A DNA stretch of 64,000 bases from JBAXXL01 sp037127915 (GCA_037127915.1 JBAXXL010000015.1:22882-86881); one strand, 5' to 3'; shown: positions 9,001 through 18,565, counted from the stretch's first letter. Notes: a model not told the origin generated them from the sequence alone. Numbers and translations: made by a program.

Positions 9001-11930
9001 ACTCTAAATTCTGTATCAAACTCTTTTTCACCGCTTATTGCCATTTGGATTTCCAAATCACCCTGCACCCTGTCATCGGGATATAGTCCAGTCTGCCAAG
9101 CATCGTAAGCACCTGTGAATTCATCTTTTGTGATGCCATAGAGTGCAAACATCTGTTCGTCCCACACCAGAACATTTTTTGCAATATCGAAGTCCCACAC
9201 TCCAACACCGCCGGCACGCGCCGCTAATGATAAACGGGTTGATAGTTGTTCTAAATCGTTTTCTGCCTGCTTGCGCACATCAATTTCTTTTTGAAGTTTT
9301 TTATTTGATTCTGAAAGTTGCGCGGTTCTTTCCGCAATTTTAAGTTCAAGGTTGGTATTGAGTTCCAGAATTTCTTTTTCAGCTAACTTTTTCTCAGTTA
9401 TATCAAGATTTACTCCCGTTAATGAGATTAGGGTTTCTCCATCGAATTCGGGAACTATATTGTTTTGAATCCATTTAACCTGACCGTCCGGCATAATCAA
9501 GCGCATATCCACACTTATAGGTTTTCGATATACATTTATTTCACGAAGCTTCTCATCAATCAGATGTTTGTCCTCCGGATGGGCTAAGTCATAAAATATA
9601 TGGGCATGTACCACTTTGTCATCAGGATCTAAACCGAGGAGGCGATAATAATTTTTTGACCAAGTAACTTGGTTGGTCTTTAGATTTAATTTCCAATCGC
9701 CCATTTTTGCAATTTCCTGCGAATGATTCAGCGCCGCTTCACTTTGTTTTAACTTTTCTTCCGCTTGTAAACTCTCTGTTATATCTGCATCTATACCCCT
9801 ATAGCCAATTAAATCTCCATTAACATCAAGCATTGGTATTCCATTGGTTATCAAAGTAACCTTCATCCCATCCGGTTTGATAATACAATTAGTCAAATCA
9901 ATGAATTTTCCCTTATTGCGGAATATCTCGAAAGCTGAGTTTTTAAATTTTTCGCGTTCTTTTTCCGGATGTAAGTCGTAAAAATGCCATTTCCCAATTA
10001 ATTGTTCCGAAGTGTATCCATAAATATTTGTTGAAATATTATTAACATAAGTAAACAAACCATCAGCATCGACCTCCCAAACTACTTCATTACTAAGCTC
10101 GACAACCTGACGAAAGCGCTCTTCACTTCTTTCAAGGTTCATTCCGCTAAGTTTTCTTTCTGTAATGTCGTGTAGTATGCAGACCAACCCGTTGGGCTGG
10201 CCCGCTTCATCCCTGACAAAATTGTTGTTTACTTCGAAATCGAAAATGCTTCGGTCTGCACGGACCCCGCGATATTCTCCTCTTTGTATCTGCTCGTCCC
10301 CCTGCAATTTTGAAATGAACGAGAAAATGCGTTCGCGATCGTCGGGAACAACGAAATCAGTAATATGCCTGCCTAAGATTTCTTCTTCCTTTTCGTATCC
10401 AAAAATGGTTAAAGCTGAGGGTGAAATCATTTTTATTATTCCATCCAAATCGGTGAGTGTGATATCGTCGGGCGATGCTTGGAGAATTGAACGGTACATC
10501 GCCTCGCTTTTCTGTAAAGCCTTTTCATTCAGTTTGCGGGTGGTGATATCGCGCATACTACCGGTTATTCTTTCCGGTTTGCCATCAGCATTATATATAA
10601 AGCTTGACGAAATTGCAACAGGTACTATCGAACCGTCTTTGTTTAGGAATGACAACTCATAATCATTTACCGTTCCTTGCTGGATTAATTTTTTATAGAA
10701 GGCGTTACGTGCTTCCGGATCGGCGTAAAGCTCGACAAATGATTTTCCAATTAATTCAAACCTGTTGAATTGCCCTTTTGAGACAATTTCGATAGAGGGA
10801 CTAATTTCAAGGAGAATTCCATCAAGCGAAGCCTCATAGTAAACATCCAAAACGCTTTCGAATATATTGCGGTATTTTTTCTCGCTTTCGAGCAAAGCCT
10901 TTTCCGCCTCCTTGTGCTCTGTGATATCTCTGGCAATACCGCACAATCCTTTTATTTTACCATTAGCATCTTTGAGCGGAACTTTTATTGTATGAAAGTG
11001 CTTAATTTCACCATTTACCGGTTTTGACGGGAACTCTTCAACAGTGGATCCACTTAGAGCTTTCCTGTCGCTCTCTTCTATATGCATCCCGCTTTCAAGA
11101 CCAAAGAGCTGTGCGTCTGATTTTCCTATTAAGTCTTCTTTCTCCAAACCGAAAAGTGCCGCCATAGCATCATTCACCTTTATATACCGAAGCGACGTGT
11201 CCTTTATAAAAATAGAATCTTTTGCTGTTTCAACGATTGAGTTGAGTAGTTCGTTACTTTCAAACAACTTCGCATTAGCCAATTTCCGTTCGGTGATATC
11301 GCGTGCAATATAAAGAATGTTTGTTGGATTGCCCGAAGAATCGAGCAAAAGCGTAGAGTACAATTCAACATAAAACCTGCTGTTATCTTTTTTTACTGAT
11401 AGATACTCTGTAAACGAGTCAATACTTTTACCCGAAATCAATTTGCTGATGTTGCCAATAATCTTTTGTTGGTCTTGCGGGTCAATAAAATTCAAGACGG
11501 AATGTCCGATAAAGCCATCTTTTTCTTCGATGGAATAACCATAAATTAATGCCAGTTTATCGGACATAAATTGAAGTTTCCCATCTAATGATACCAAACC
11601 AATTCCATCCGGAGAGGAAGATATCATTGCTTCCCATTTTTGACTCTCCGTGCGTTTAAGATTCTCTTGAGTAATCTTCAGCTCCTCGTTCTGCATTTCC
11701 AACTCAATCTGATGTACTTCTAATTCGTGAATGAGTTTCAGCGTATCTATTTCCGATAAATTCTGCATTTCCAACTCAACCTTATGTACTTCTAATTCGT
11801 GCATGAGTTTCAGCGTATCTAATTCCGATAAATTTGGAAACGCTTTTGATATTTTCTTATTTATTATACTTTCAGCCTTTTGCCGGAGCAGTGAGTCATC
11901 TGATTTATTATCTTTTTTCATATTAATCAT
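6087..11930 (-). CDS. Giant cytoplasmic multi-PAS/GAF hybrid histidine kinase
   Basis: 1947-residue sensor with no transmembrane segment. After a charged N terminus, a 24-residue coiled-coil unit ending HELEVHxxELEMQN is present twice (about 34-81). Then come ten PAS domains, most closed by the PAC signature DITERK: about 97-215, 225-338, 345-463, 470-590, 598-718, 725-845, 905-1012, 1198-1307, 1312-1427 and 1432-1550. A GAF domain (about 1020-1180) sits between PAS 7 and 8. HisKA follows with H1581 in SHELRTP, then HATPase (GTGLGLAVV), then a receiver with D1876. The catalytic core differs from the other three kinases here, so it has a separate origin. Several PAS domains could bind haem, flavin or small ligands, which the sequence does not settle. 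Confidence 0.93.
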   Translation of the reverse strand: MINMKKDNKSDDSLLRQKAESIINKKISKAFPNLSELDTLKLMHELEVHKVELEMQNLSEIDTLKLIHELEVHQIELEMQNEELKITQENLKRTESQKWEAMISSSPDGIGLVSLDGKLQFMSDKLALIYGYSIEEKDGFIGHSVLNFIDPQDQQKIIGNISKLISGKSIDSFTEYLSVKKDNSRFYVELYSTLLLDSSGNPTNILYIARDITERKLANAKLFESNELLNSIVETAKDSIFIKDTSLRYIKVNDAMAALFGLEKEDLIGKSDAQLFGLESGMHIEESDRKALSGSTVEEFPSKPVNGEIKHFHTIKVPLKDANGKIKGLCGIARDITEHKEAEKALLESEKKYRNIFESVLDVYYEASLDGILLEISPSIEIVSKGQFNRFELIGKSFVELYADPEARNAFYKKLIQQGTVNDYELSFLNKDGSIVPVAISSSFIYNADGKPERITGSMRDITTRKLNEKALQKSEAMYRSILQASPDDITLTDLDGIIKMISPSALTIFGYEKEEEILGRHITDFVVPDDRERIFSFISKLQGDEQIQRGEYRGVRADRSIFDFEVNNNFVRDEAGQPNGLVCILHDITERKLSGMNLERSEERFRQVVELSNEVVWEVDADGLFTYVNNISTNIYGYTSEQLIGKWHFYDLHPEKEREKFKNSAFEIFRNKGKFIDLTNCIIKPDGMKVTLITNGIPMLDVNGDLIGYRGIDADITESLQAEEKLKQSEAALNHSQEIAKMGDWKLNLKTNQVTWSKNYYRLLGLDPDDKVVHAHIFYDLAHPEDKHLIDEKLREINVYRKPISVDMRLIMPDGQVKWIQNNIVPEFDGETLISLTGVNLDITEKKLAEKEILELNTNLELKIAERTAQLSESNKKLQKEIDVRKQAENDLEQLSTRLSLAARAGGVGVWDFDIAKNVLVWDEQMFALYGITKDEFTGAYDAWQTGLYPDDRVQGDLEIQMAISGEKEFDTEFRVVWPDGTIHYIRATAIVQRDDEGKPLRMIGTNWDITEQKRASDFANELLHLSIQLSGTPNAEINASLDLALKRIGGFLGADRAYIFELDISQNTMQNTYEWCNHGTQPQIENLQNIPCDMLPMWMGTLQRNENIIIPFVQDLAEGWKAEREILEPQGIQSLIVIPILNENQLIGFVGLDSVLNTKEYSTNEINNLKVWSNLLSSLIVKKRTEEALEQTRRNYETFFNTIDDFLFVLDEQGNIIHTNNTVNQRLEYTTEELMHQSVLMIHPPERRAEAGRIVGEMLAGTADFCPVPLIAKFGNYIAVETRVKPGFWNDKPVIFGVSKDVSKIKISEEKFSKAFQSNSALMAISNFENGTYYDVNEAFINTLGYSRDEIIDKNSTELEIFENPNIRKTIIEKIKEKNTVKEIELNIRTKSGKILTGLFSGDQIVIGDEMCLLSVLVDITERKIVEQALNEKTALLSDLLQSIPDMVFFKNIDGVYLGCNSEFARFTGKTIPNIVGSTDYDLFNKDVADFFREQDLIMMESGVARHNDEWITYPDNSEKFIDTYKAPLRDSDGHIFGLLGISRDITERRIAEEQIIKSKNEAEKANLAKSEFLSRMSHELRTPMNSILGFAQLMDMGELNPSHKKGVKHILNSGKHLLNLINEVLDISSIEAGRLSLSLEPIEIIGVIKQMLEVVQQHADEQQLHIEFSEASNKKLFVNADNQRLRQVLLNLLNNAIKYNNIGGFIIIKTDVLSNDTDTIKFVRISITDSGSGISPNYIPILFDPFERFSAEKSVTEGTGLGLAVVKKLMEAMGGNVGVDSTLEVGSTFWIEFPYLENHSSLIERIGNATNDDEAVTGKTGTILYIEDNMSNTELVQLILSEYRNGISLFTSINGMQTVQLAKEYKPDLILLDLDLPDIHGSEVLTNLKADEDTKSIPVVIITADAMPKQIERLMLQGARDYLTKPLNIKMFLMMVDEWINIPN
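11691..11834 (-). repeat. 72-bp in-frame tandem repeat in the coiled coil of the giant kinase
   Basis: Bases 11691-11762 and 11763-11834 are two head-to-tail 72-bp units that differ at only a few positions. Each encodes a 24-residue coiled-coil segment (LSE-DTLKL-HELEVH--ELEMQN). The high DNA identity points to a recent duplication that kept the frame. Confidence 0.9.
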
Positions 11931-12002
11931 TATTTAAATATTTCAATCGGAGCATTTTGCACACGATTATAATCATTCAGCCGCTTCGAGGCAAAAGAAC
12001 GT

Positions 12003-12371
12003 TTATTTTAAATGCTTTTCAATTAGAGCAATTAATTTTTTAATATCAATCGGTTTAGAAATATAGTCATCACAACCGGCGGCAAAAGCTTTTTCTTTAT
12101 CACCCGAAAGTCCATAAGCGGTTTGAGCAATGATAACAACATTTTTATTAAACTGTCTTATATGACGAGTTGCAGTATAACCATCCATTTCGGGCATTTT
12201 AATGTCCATTAAAATAAGATCAATGTCAGGATTATTTTTGCAGGTTTCAACCGCTTCTACACCGGTTCTTACTTTTAGCACTTTTGCATCAAATGCTTTC
12301 ATCGTCGTTGAAATCAACATTTCCGAAGTTGTATCGTCTTCGGCAATCAGAATTTTTAGATTCTTAATCAC
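12003..12371 (-). CDS. Stand-alone CheY-like receiver protein
   Basis: 122-residue single receiver with no output domain. The acidic pocket is IAEDD, the phospho-acceptor is D56 in LMDIKMPEMDGY, and the conserved Lys lies in YISKPID. It starts with GTG and overlaps the TAG stop of the upstream kinase by one base (TAGTG on the minus strand), which implies translational coupling. Its closest relative in the window is the C-terminal receiver of the hybrid kinase at 4436-6052; both share TATRHIRQFNKNVVIIAQTA. Most likely it is the cognate phospho-acceptor of the 1292-residue kinase. Downstream target unknown. Confidence 0.93.
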   Translation of the reverse strand: MIKNLKILIAEDDTTSEMLISTTMKAFDAKVLKVRTGVEAVETCKNNPDIDLILMDIKMPEMDGYTATRHIRQFNKNVVIIAQTAYGLSGDKEKAFAAGCDDYISKPIDIKKLIALIEKHLK

Positions 12372-15300
12372 TATTCTTCTCCATTAAAATCAATATTTTT
12401 ATTTTTTATATTTTTTTCTTTTGAATCTATTAAATAAGGGATTGTAAAATAGAATGTACTCCCAATTCCTACGACACTTTCTACCCATATTTTTCCACCG
12501 AGAGCTTCGACATAAGCTTTGGAAATAGCCAATCCCAATCCGGCACCTTCGTAATTCCGGGAAAGTGACTCACTTCCTTGCCTAAATCGGTCAAATATTA
12601 TTTTCTGTTGCTCTATTGAAATTCCTGTTCCGGTATCTTTAACAAAATATTCTATTGCAGTTATTCCATTGTATTTCTTTATGTTATAACCATATTCAAT
12701 AGCACCGTTATTAGTGAATTTAATGGCATTTTTTACCAAGTTAGTGAGAACTGCATATACTTTCTCGGCATCTGTTTTAATATATGCATCTTTCCATGCT
12801 AAAATAGTTTTTGAAGAAAGTCGGATTCCTTTTTCCTCTGCTTCCGGCAAGAAGAAATTATAGATATATTCAAATTTTTCATTGATGTTAATTTCGGATA
12901 AATTGACTTCCATCAGACCTGCTTCAATTTTCGATATATCCATAATATCATTAATTATATTGAGCATACGCTCGCCGGATCGCTCAATTATATGAATATA
13001 ATTATCGTGATCCTCGTCTGTAAGATTGTGCTTTTTCAATAAATTTGCAAAACCAAGAATGCCATTCATAGGTGTTCGGATTTCGTGGCTCATATTTGCA
13101 AGGAATGAAGATTTTAACCTGTCGCTTTCCTCAGCTTTTTCCTTAGCGGTTACTAATTCTTCCTGATTTTTGTAACGCAGATAAACTGTACCAATTGTAT
13201 TTGCGGCGGCGGCTAATATTTGCTCTTCTGTTGCCAGCCATTCCCTTTCTTTCAGACAATCGTCAAATCCGATAAATCCCCAAAAATAATTATTAATAAA
13301 CACAGGTGTAACAAGTAAAGATTTAATTCCTTGCGCGGTGAGAGTTGTTTTCTCCGGTTCCGGAAATTCACTAACATTTCCCACAATTACTTTTCGTTGT
13401 GAAAGAGTTTCAAACCAGCGTGGACAAGCAAGTTCATAAGGCACATTCTGTAAGTCAGAGTTATTAATCTGAGGTTCAACAGTGCCGTCAGTCCACTCAT
13501 AGCTTTGGCTCATCATTGGCATTTTGTATTTTGAATCATCATGGTTTCTGAAAACATAAACCCTGTTGGCATCTGTTGCTCTTCCTATTATTCCGAGAAC
13601 GTTACAAATATCTTCTTCCAGGTTTTCACCTTGCACCAATACAGCTACAGCTTTTGCAATTGCATCTAGTAATTTATCTTTTTTATATATTTCGGAGTCT
13701 ACTTTTTTCTGTAGTGTCACGTCACGCGCACTTCCAACAACACCTATCATCGCTCCATTTTCGTCAAATATAGGAGCTTTCCTGACATCAAGAAAAAGGA
13801 ATTTTCCATAAACGTTTCCAAATTCATCAAAATTTTCAGTTTTTCCAGAATCCATAACAACTTGGTCAGAATCTTGGCACAACTCTCCAAAGGTATGCCA
13901 GTCGTCTCGGTCAGAATGTTCCAGTCGTTCACGTTCTGCAAAAAACAAATGTGATTTTCCAATTGGTTCATCAGTATCGCGGGCATTAAGTAAATTTTCG
14001 CAAGTAGCTTTATTTGCAAAAATAAAATCTTTATTTAAATCTTTCGCCCATAGCATATCAGGCATATTATCTGCCATTAGGCGGAACATTTTCACTATTG
14101 ATCGGAACCGTATCTCACTATCGCGTAGTGCTTTTTCAATAAGTTTTCTCTCTGTAATATTATTCGTCATCGAAATAATATGTGGTTCGTTATTTAAATT
14201 AAGCAGAGACGCAGACATTAATCCGTAAATTAATGTACCATCTTTTAATCTGAAATTTGCTTCTAGATTATCAACCCTTCCATTTTCCTTTAATCCGCCT
14301 ACTAATAACTTTCTATCTTCCGGTTTTTCCCAAATATTAATTTCCAAAGAAGTTTTACCAACAACATCCTCGGCGGTATAACCGGTGATGGCGGTAAATC
14401 CTTCGTTGATATCTATATACATTCCGTCACTTAATCGGTTGATATTAATTGATTCGGGACTGGTTTTAAATGCTAATCTAAATTTTTCTTCACTTATTCT
14501 CAGCGCGTCTTCTGTCAGTTTTCTCTCAGTAATATTCCTTGATACAGTAACAATTCCTGTTGGCTTGTTGAGATCGTCCTTTAAAAATGAAAAAGAGAGT
14601 TCCGCCCACACGCGCGATCCATTTTTATGTAATTCTTCAAGTTCTATCGGAGGATAATTTATGCTTTTTGCTGTACCTGATAATTCAATTGGTAAAACTT
14701 GCTCGAAAATTTCATATACTTTTTGCAAAGAATTTGTCGAAAGAATTTGATCAATTCTTAATTGTAATGCTTCATCCTGAGTATAACCGAGAATTTTTTT
14801 GACTGAAGGGCTAATATACGTAATATTTAAATCCAAGTCTAAAACTGTAATTGTGTCGTTAGTATTTTCTGAAATGAGTCGGAATTTTTCTTCGCTTTTT
14901 CTAAGCATTTCTTCATTCTGCTTTCGCTCGGTAATATCTTGATTAGTTCCAATTAGGCTTATTATTACTCCTTCGGAATTGCGTTTTGCCTCCCCGCGTG
15001 AAATTATTGTTCTAATTTCTCCGGAATCTTTTTTTGCAATTCTAAATTCAACAGCATAATGTTCACCATTAAGCAAAACATTTTGATATACCTTTGCCAC
15101 AATTTGCCGGTATTCAGGAATAATAACATCTGAAACTTCCATTAATTTCGGTTGATACCCGGGTTGAAATCCAAACAAACGTAACCCTTCCTTCGATGAT
15201 GCGAAAACATTATTCGCAATATCAAACTCCCAATTACCAATATGAGCGATTTCTTGGGCTTTGTTAAGTCTCGCTTCGCTCGATTTAAGGGCATCTTCAG

Positions 15301-16249
15301 CTTGCTTTCTTTCAGTAATTTCTCTAAAGAAAGATTGGAATGTGCCGTCGGGCATTTTCTTGGAATTCATTTCAACAAAAATCTTACTATTGTCCTTGCG
15401 TAATGCTTCTCTTTCGGCTGTAATTATTTCACCGTCCAACAAAAGATCATACCGTAAATGATTTTCAGACAGATATTCCGGCGAAAACAAATCTTTCATA
15501 TTCATTGTAAGAAGTTCTTCTCGGCTGTAACCGGTGAGCTTTGTAGCAGAGCGGTTGACTTCAATTAAATTTCCAACTGAGTCACCATGAAAAAAAGCGT
15601 CAGCGGCTAAGTCAATGAACATTCTGTATTTTTCTTCACTCTCTACCAATTTTGCTGTTGCTTTCTCTCGTTCTGCCATTTCCAATTTAAGGAGCAAATT
15701 GCTATAAGCTCTTTCTGATAACTTGTTAGCATAAGCAAAAAGCATTTTTGATACTTTTTCGAATTGTTCAACCGACATTATAGGGACTTCCTTCAAGGCT
15801 TCCATAAAATCAGCTTTGTCGGCACCTATTTCGTTGGCATACTGAATCATCCTATGTTCATCAGTTTTTTCATTTCTCACTTGTCCGATTAACCAATTGG
15901 CAATATGTTTTCCACCAACGGTTATACTTGCACCTCCATCCCATAATCCGCCGCTCAAGCAAGGTTGAACAATTGGACCCGAAGTGTTATGGCCTCCAAG
16001 TACAGCATCGGATTTAAAACAGTTTGATAGACCTTTTTCAGTATTGCGGATAATGTTGATACATAATCGGCAAAAGTTGCTGGGTTTGGTAATAGGTGTA
16101 CCGTCTGGATTCGTTATTATTGATGCCACACCTGTAGCATCCGAAAATAAATCCTGTATATGCTGAATGTCATCAAGATCGAACAAATCGACAAATTGAA
16201 TATCAATCGATTTATCAGATGGCACTAATATGTTTGTATCGTTTTCCAT
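12371..16249 (-). CDS. PocR-PAS-GAF sensor histidine kinase
   Basis: 1292-residue cytoplasmic kinase. The N terminus (about 15-185) resembles the PocR sensory domain: a Cys-containing segment CRLCINIIR, then CFKSD, CLSGG and ANWLIGQVR. Five PAS domains follow (about 204-314, 325-442, 450-574, 582-700, 715-845), then a GAF domain (about 870-1027). HisKA has H1055 in SHEIRTP. HATPase runs about 1150-1275 with GAGLGLAIS. There is no fused receiver; the receiver is the next gene, overlapping by one base. The gene starts 4 bases after the stop of the 7TM kinase gene, so the three form an operon. PocR domains elsewhere sense small metabolites. The ligand here is unknown. Confidence 0.92.
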   Translation of the reverse strand: MENDTNILVPSDKSIDIQFVDLFDLDDIQHIQDLFSDATGVASIITNPDGTPITKPSNFCRLCINIIRNTEKGLSNCFKSDAVLGGHNTSGPIVQPCLSGGLWDGGASITVGGKHIANWLIGQVRNEKTDEHRMIQYANEIGADKADFMEALKEVPIMSVEQFEKVSKMLFAYANKLSERAYSNLLLKLEMAEREKATAKLVESEEKYRMFIDLAADAFFHGDSVGNLIEVNRSATKLTGYSREELLTMNMKDLFSPEYLSENHLRYDLLLDGEIITAEREALRKDNSKIFVEMNSKKMPDGTFQSFFREITERKQAEDALKSSEARLNKAQEIAHIGNWEFDIANNVFASSKEGLRLFGFQPGYQPKLMEVSDVIIPEYRQIVAKVYQNVLLNGEHYAVEFRIAKKDSGEIRTIISRGEAKRNSEGVIISLIGTNQDITERKQNEEMLRKSEEKFRLISENTNDTITVLDLDLNITYISPSVKKILGYTQDEALQLRIDQILSTNSLQKVYEIFEQVLPIELSGTAKSINYPPIELEELHKNGSRVWAELSFSFLKDDLNKPTGIVTVSRNITERKLTEDALRISEEKFRLAFKTSPESININRLSDGMYIDINEGFTAITGYTAEDVVGKTSLEINIWEKPEDRKLLVGGLKENGRVDNLEANFRLKDGTLIYGLMSASLLNLNNEPHIISMTNNITERKLIEKALRDSEIRFRSIVKMFRLMADNMPDMLWAKDLNKDFIFANKATCENLLNARDTDEPIGKSHLFFAERERLEHSDRDDWHTFGELCQDSDQVVMDSGKTENFDEFGNVYGKFLFLDVRKAPIFDENGAMIGVVGSARDVTLQKKVDSEIYKKDKLLDAIAKAVAVLVQGENLEEDICNVLGIIGRATDANRVYVFRNHDDSKYKMPMMSQSYEWTDGTVEPQINNSDLQNVPYELACPRWFETLSQRKVIVGNVSEFPEPEKTTLTAQGIKSLLVTPVFINNYFWGFIGFDDCLKEREWLATEEQILAAAANTIGTVYLRYKNQEELVTAKEKAEESDRLKSSFLANMSHEIRTPMNGILGFANLLKKHNLTDEDHDNYIHIIERSGERMLNIINDIMDISKIEAGLMEVNLSEININEKFEYIYNFFLPEAEEKGIRLSSKTILAWKDAYIKTDAEKVYAVLTNLVKNAIKFTNNGAIEYGYNIKKYNGITAIEYFVKDTGTGISIEQQKIIFDRFRQGSESLSRNYEGAGLGLAISKAYVEALGGKIWVESVVGIGSTFYFTIPYLIDSKEKNIKNKNIDFNGEE

Positions 16250-16253
16250 AATA

Positions 16254-18422
16254 CTAATTTTGTTTATTTATTGGTAGTGTAAAATAAAATGTACTTCCTG
16301 TTCCTACCTCACTTTCGACCCAGATTTTTCCACCCAGAACTTTCACATAAGCTTGCGAGATGGATAATCCCAAACCTGCGCCTTCGTAATTTCTTGAAAT
16401 CGTATCAATGCCCTGCCTAAATCTTTCAAAAACAAATTTCTTTTGTTCGTTACTTATGCCACAACCAGTATCTTTTATAAAAAATTCAATAAATTGACCA
16501 TTTCGCTTACAGCCAAATTCGATGGAACCTTCGGCTGTGAATTTAATTGCGTTTTTAATCAGATTAGCAAGCACGGTATAAACTTTCTCGCTATCTGTAT
16601 GAATGTAGGCTTCTTCTGAGGTTAGGTATTTTTTATAAATAAATTGCAACCCTTTTTCTTGAGCCTCAAGTTTAAATAGTTCATAAGAATATTCAATAAA
16701 AGCATTTACATCAGTTTCCGATAAATTAACCTCCACCAAACCCGATTCTACTTTTGAAAAATCAATAATATCGTTAAGTAGGTTTAACAAACGAGTACCA
16801 CTTTTCTCAATAATGTGGATGAAATCTTGATGTTCATCACTCGCTATCAGCGGATCTTTAAGAAGATCGGTATAACCAAGTATACCATTCAAAGGTGTTC
16901 GAATTTCGTGGCTCATATTAGCAAGAAAAGCTGTTTTTAAACGATCCCCTTCTTCGGCTTTTTCTTTGGCAATTATTAATTCATCTTCCGCTCTCTTTCG
17001 TTCAGTAATATCGCGAAAAGACCATACACGACCTACAATTTCTTCAGCTATTCTTTGTGGTTGAGAATAACGTTCAAAAATACGTCCATCTATAAGAGAA
17101 AATTGATCAATGCTAGATTTTTCTGGATGTTGATAGAGTGCTTCAACATTTTTTATAAATTCATCGGGATCAATTATTTGATTAATAACATAATCAAGTA
17201 AGACCCGGTCATCGTTCATATCAAGAAGTTCTTTTGGGATGTGCCACGTATCAGCAAATTTTTTATTATATAGAGAAATTTTCCCTGCTTTGTCAACAAC
17301 AAGGATTCCATCGGCAGTTGATTCCAATGAAGCATTTAGCATTGAAAGCGAGAGCGAAAGAGCTTCTTCAGCTTGTTTTCTTTCGGTTATATCTCTTGCT
17401 ATCAAAACAGTCCCGATAATAATTTCTTCCTCATTTTTCAAATGAGAAATAGAATAGATTATCGGAATTTCTTTGCCGGTTTTTGTTAGAATAATACTAT
17501 CTTGATTTATTATACCTTCTTTATTCGTAACAATTTCTAAAAAGTTATTTTTAAAACCATCTTTCTGAAAAAGAATTGTAATTGATTTTCCTTCTAATTC
17601 ATTTTGTTCATATTGTAATGAGTTTAAGGTTGATTTATTGACAGTTAGAATATCGCCTTCAGGATTCAAAAGAATTAATAAATCATTCATAGCAGAAATA
17701 ATATTTTTAGCGGCCAGAGCAGGGGTAATACTTAAAAATCTATATTTAACAATCGCATAGCAAATTCCGACTGAAAAAAGAATAACAATAAGATTGCCAA
17801 TACTTGGAATGCTGTTATTGCTAAGTACCGGAATTGCCACGTCGAACATTGTCCCAATTATCAAGCAGGAAATTATAGAAAATGTTATAATTTTCGCTTG
17901 TTTTTTTTGGAACAATATTTTAGTCTTTCTTCCATAGGAGTGAACATAATATACAGATAAAAGCGTAAACAGCGAATAATAAATATAAAATAAATAAGTC
18001 CAGATTGTATTAGCAAAAGTGAAAGACCATCCGTAAGTTCTTCTGACAGGATTTATCATCAAGCAATTGGTCCATTGCAAATAAACAAATAATATAGGTA
18101 AAATAAAAATTGTAATCAAGAACAATTTATTTTTAAGTAATTTATCTCTTCTTGCAAAGGCAAGTGAAAAGTACAAGACAGTGCTGGCAAAGGTTGCCCA
18201 GCCAATAGAAGAAATGTTTTGCAATATCATCACAGTTGATCGTGAAATAGCCGGATCTGTACTATGAATATAAATATCACCATAATTCCATACAGCAAAA
18301 CAGACCATAACAACGGAACAGGCTCTATTCAATATAGCATTAGAGTCTTTATATATTAAAAATACAGCCAAATATAAAAAGAAAAGTAGGCTGAAAAAAT
18401 GAAGGAATGGTAAAAAGATCAT
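16254..18422 (-). CDS. Seven-transmembrane-input PAS histidine kinase
   Basis: 722 residues. About seven hydrophobic helices fill residues 1-235, in the style of the 7TM histidine-kinase N-terminal region. Two PAS domains follow (about 245-350 and 360-475), each ending in DITERK. HisKA carries H505 in SHEIRTP, and the HATPase has IKNAIKF, DTGCGIS and GAGLGLSIS. No receiver is fused. Its kinase core is close to those of the 12371 and 4436 genes (all share an RQG...SR.Y.G.GLGL block), so these three arose by duplication. It is the first gene of the island and its only obvious membrane sensor. Confidence 0.92.
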   Translation of the reverse strand: MIFLPFLHFFSLLFFLYLAVFLIYKDSNAILNRACSVVMVCFAVWNYGDIYIHSTDPAISRSTVMILQNISSIGWATFASTVLYFSLAFARRDKLLKNKLFLITIFILPILFVYLQWTNCLMINPVRRTYGWSFTFANTIWTYLFYIYYSLFTLLSVYYVHSYGRKTKILFQKKQAKIITFSIISCLIIGTMFDVAIPVLSNNSIPSIGNLIVILFSVGICYAIVKYRFLSITPALAAKNIISAMNDLLILLNPEGDILTVNKSTLNSLQYEQNELEGKSITILFQKDGFKNNFLEIVTNKEGIINQDSIILTKTGKEIPIIYSISHLKNEEEIIIGTVLIARDITERKQAEEALSLSLSMLNASLESTADGILVVDKAGKISLYNKKFADTWHIPKELLDMNDDRVLLDYVINQIIDPDEFIKNVEALYQHPEKSSIDQFSLIDGRIFERYSQPQRIAEEIVGRVWSFRDITERKRAEDELIIAKEKAEEGDRLKTAFLANMSHEIRTPLNGILGYTDLLKDPLIASDEHQDFIHIIEKSGTRLLNLLNDIIDFSKVESGLVEVNLSETDVNAFIEYSYELFKLEAQEKGLQFIYKKYLTSEEAYIHTDSEKVYTVLANLIKNAIKFTAEGSIEFGCKRNGQFIEFFIKDTGCGISNEQKKFVFERFRQGIDTISRNYEGAGLGLSISQAYVKVLGGKIWVESEVGTGSTFYFTLPINKQN

Positions 18423-18565
18423 TGTGTGATCTCCGGTAATGTTTTTCTGGAATATTGTTTAAAGTCATTTTTCATAGCAATCAAATTATGATTCTTTTAA
18501 TCCGTGGAATTTAACCACAACTTTCAATATTTAGCCACTTTGGGGCGCTATGTTCTTGGATCAAG

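Noticed and set aside
4436..18422. Sensory island considered as a chemotaxis or defence cluster.
   Set aside because: No methyl-accepting, CheW/CheR, nuclease or other effector domain is present; all catalytic parts are kinase and receiver.
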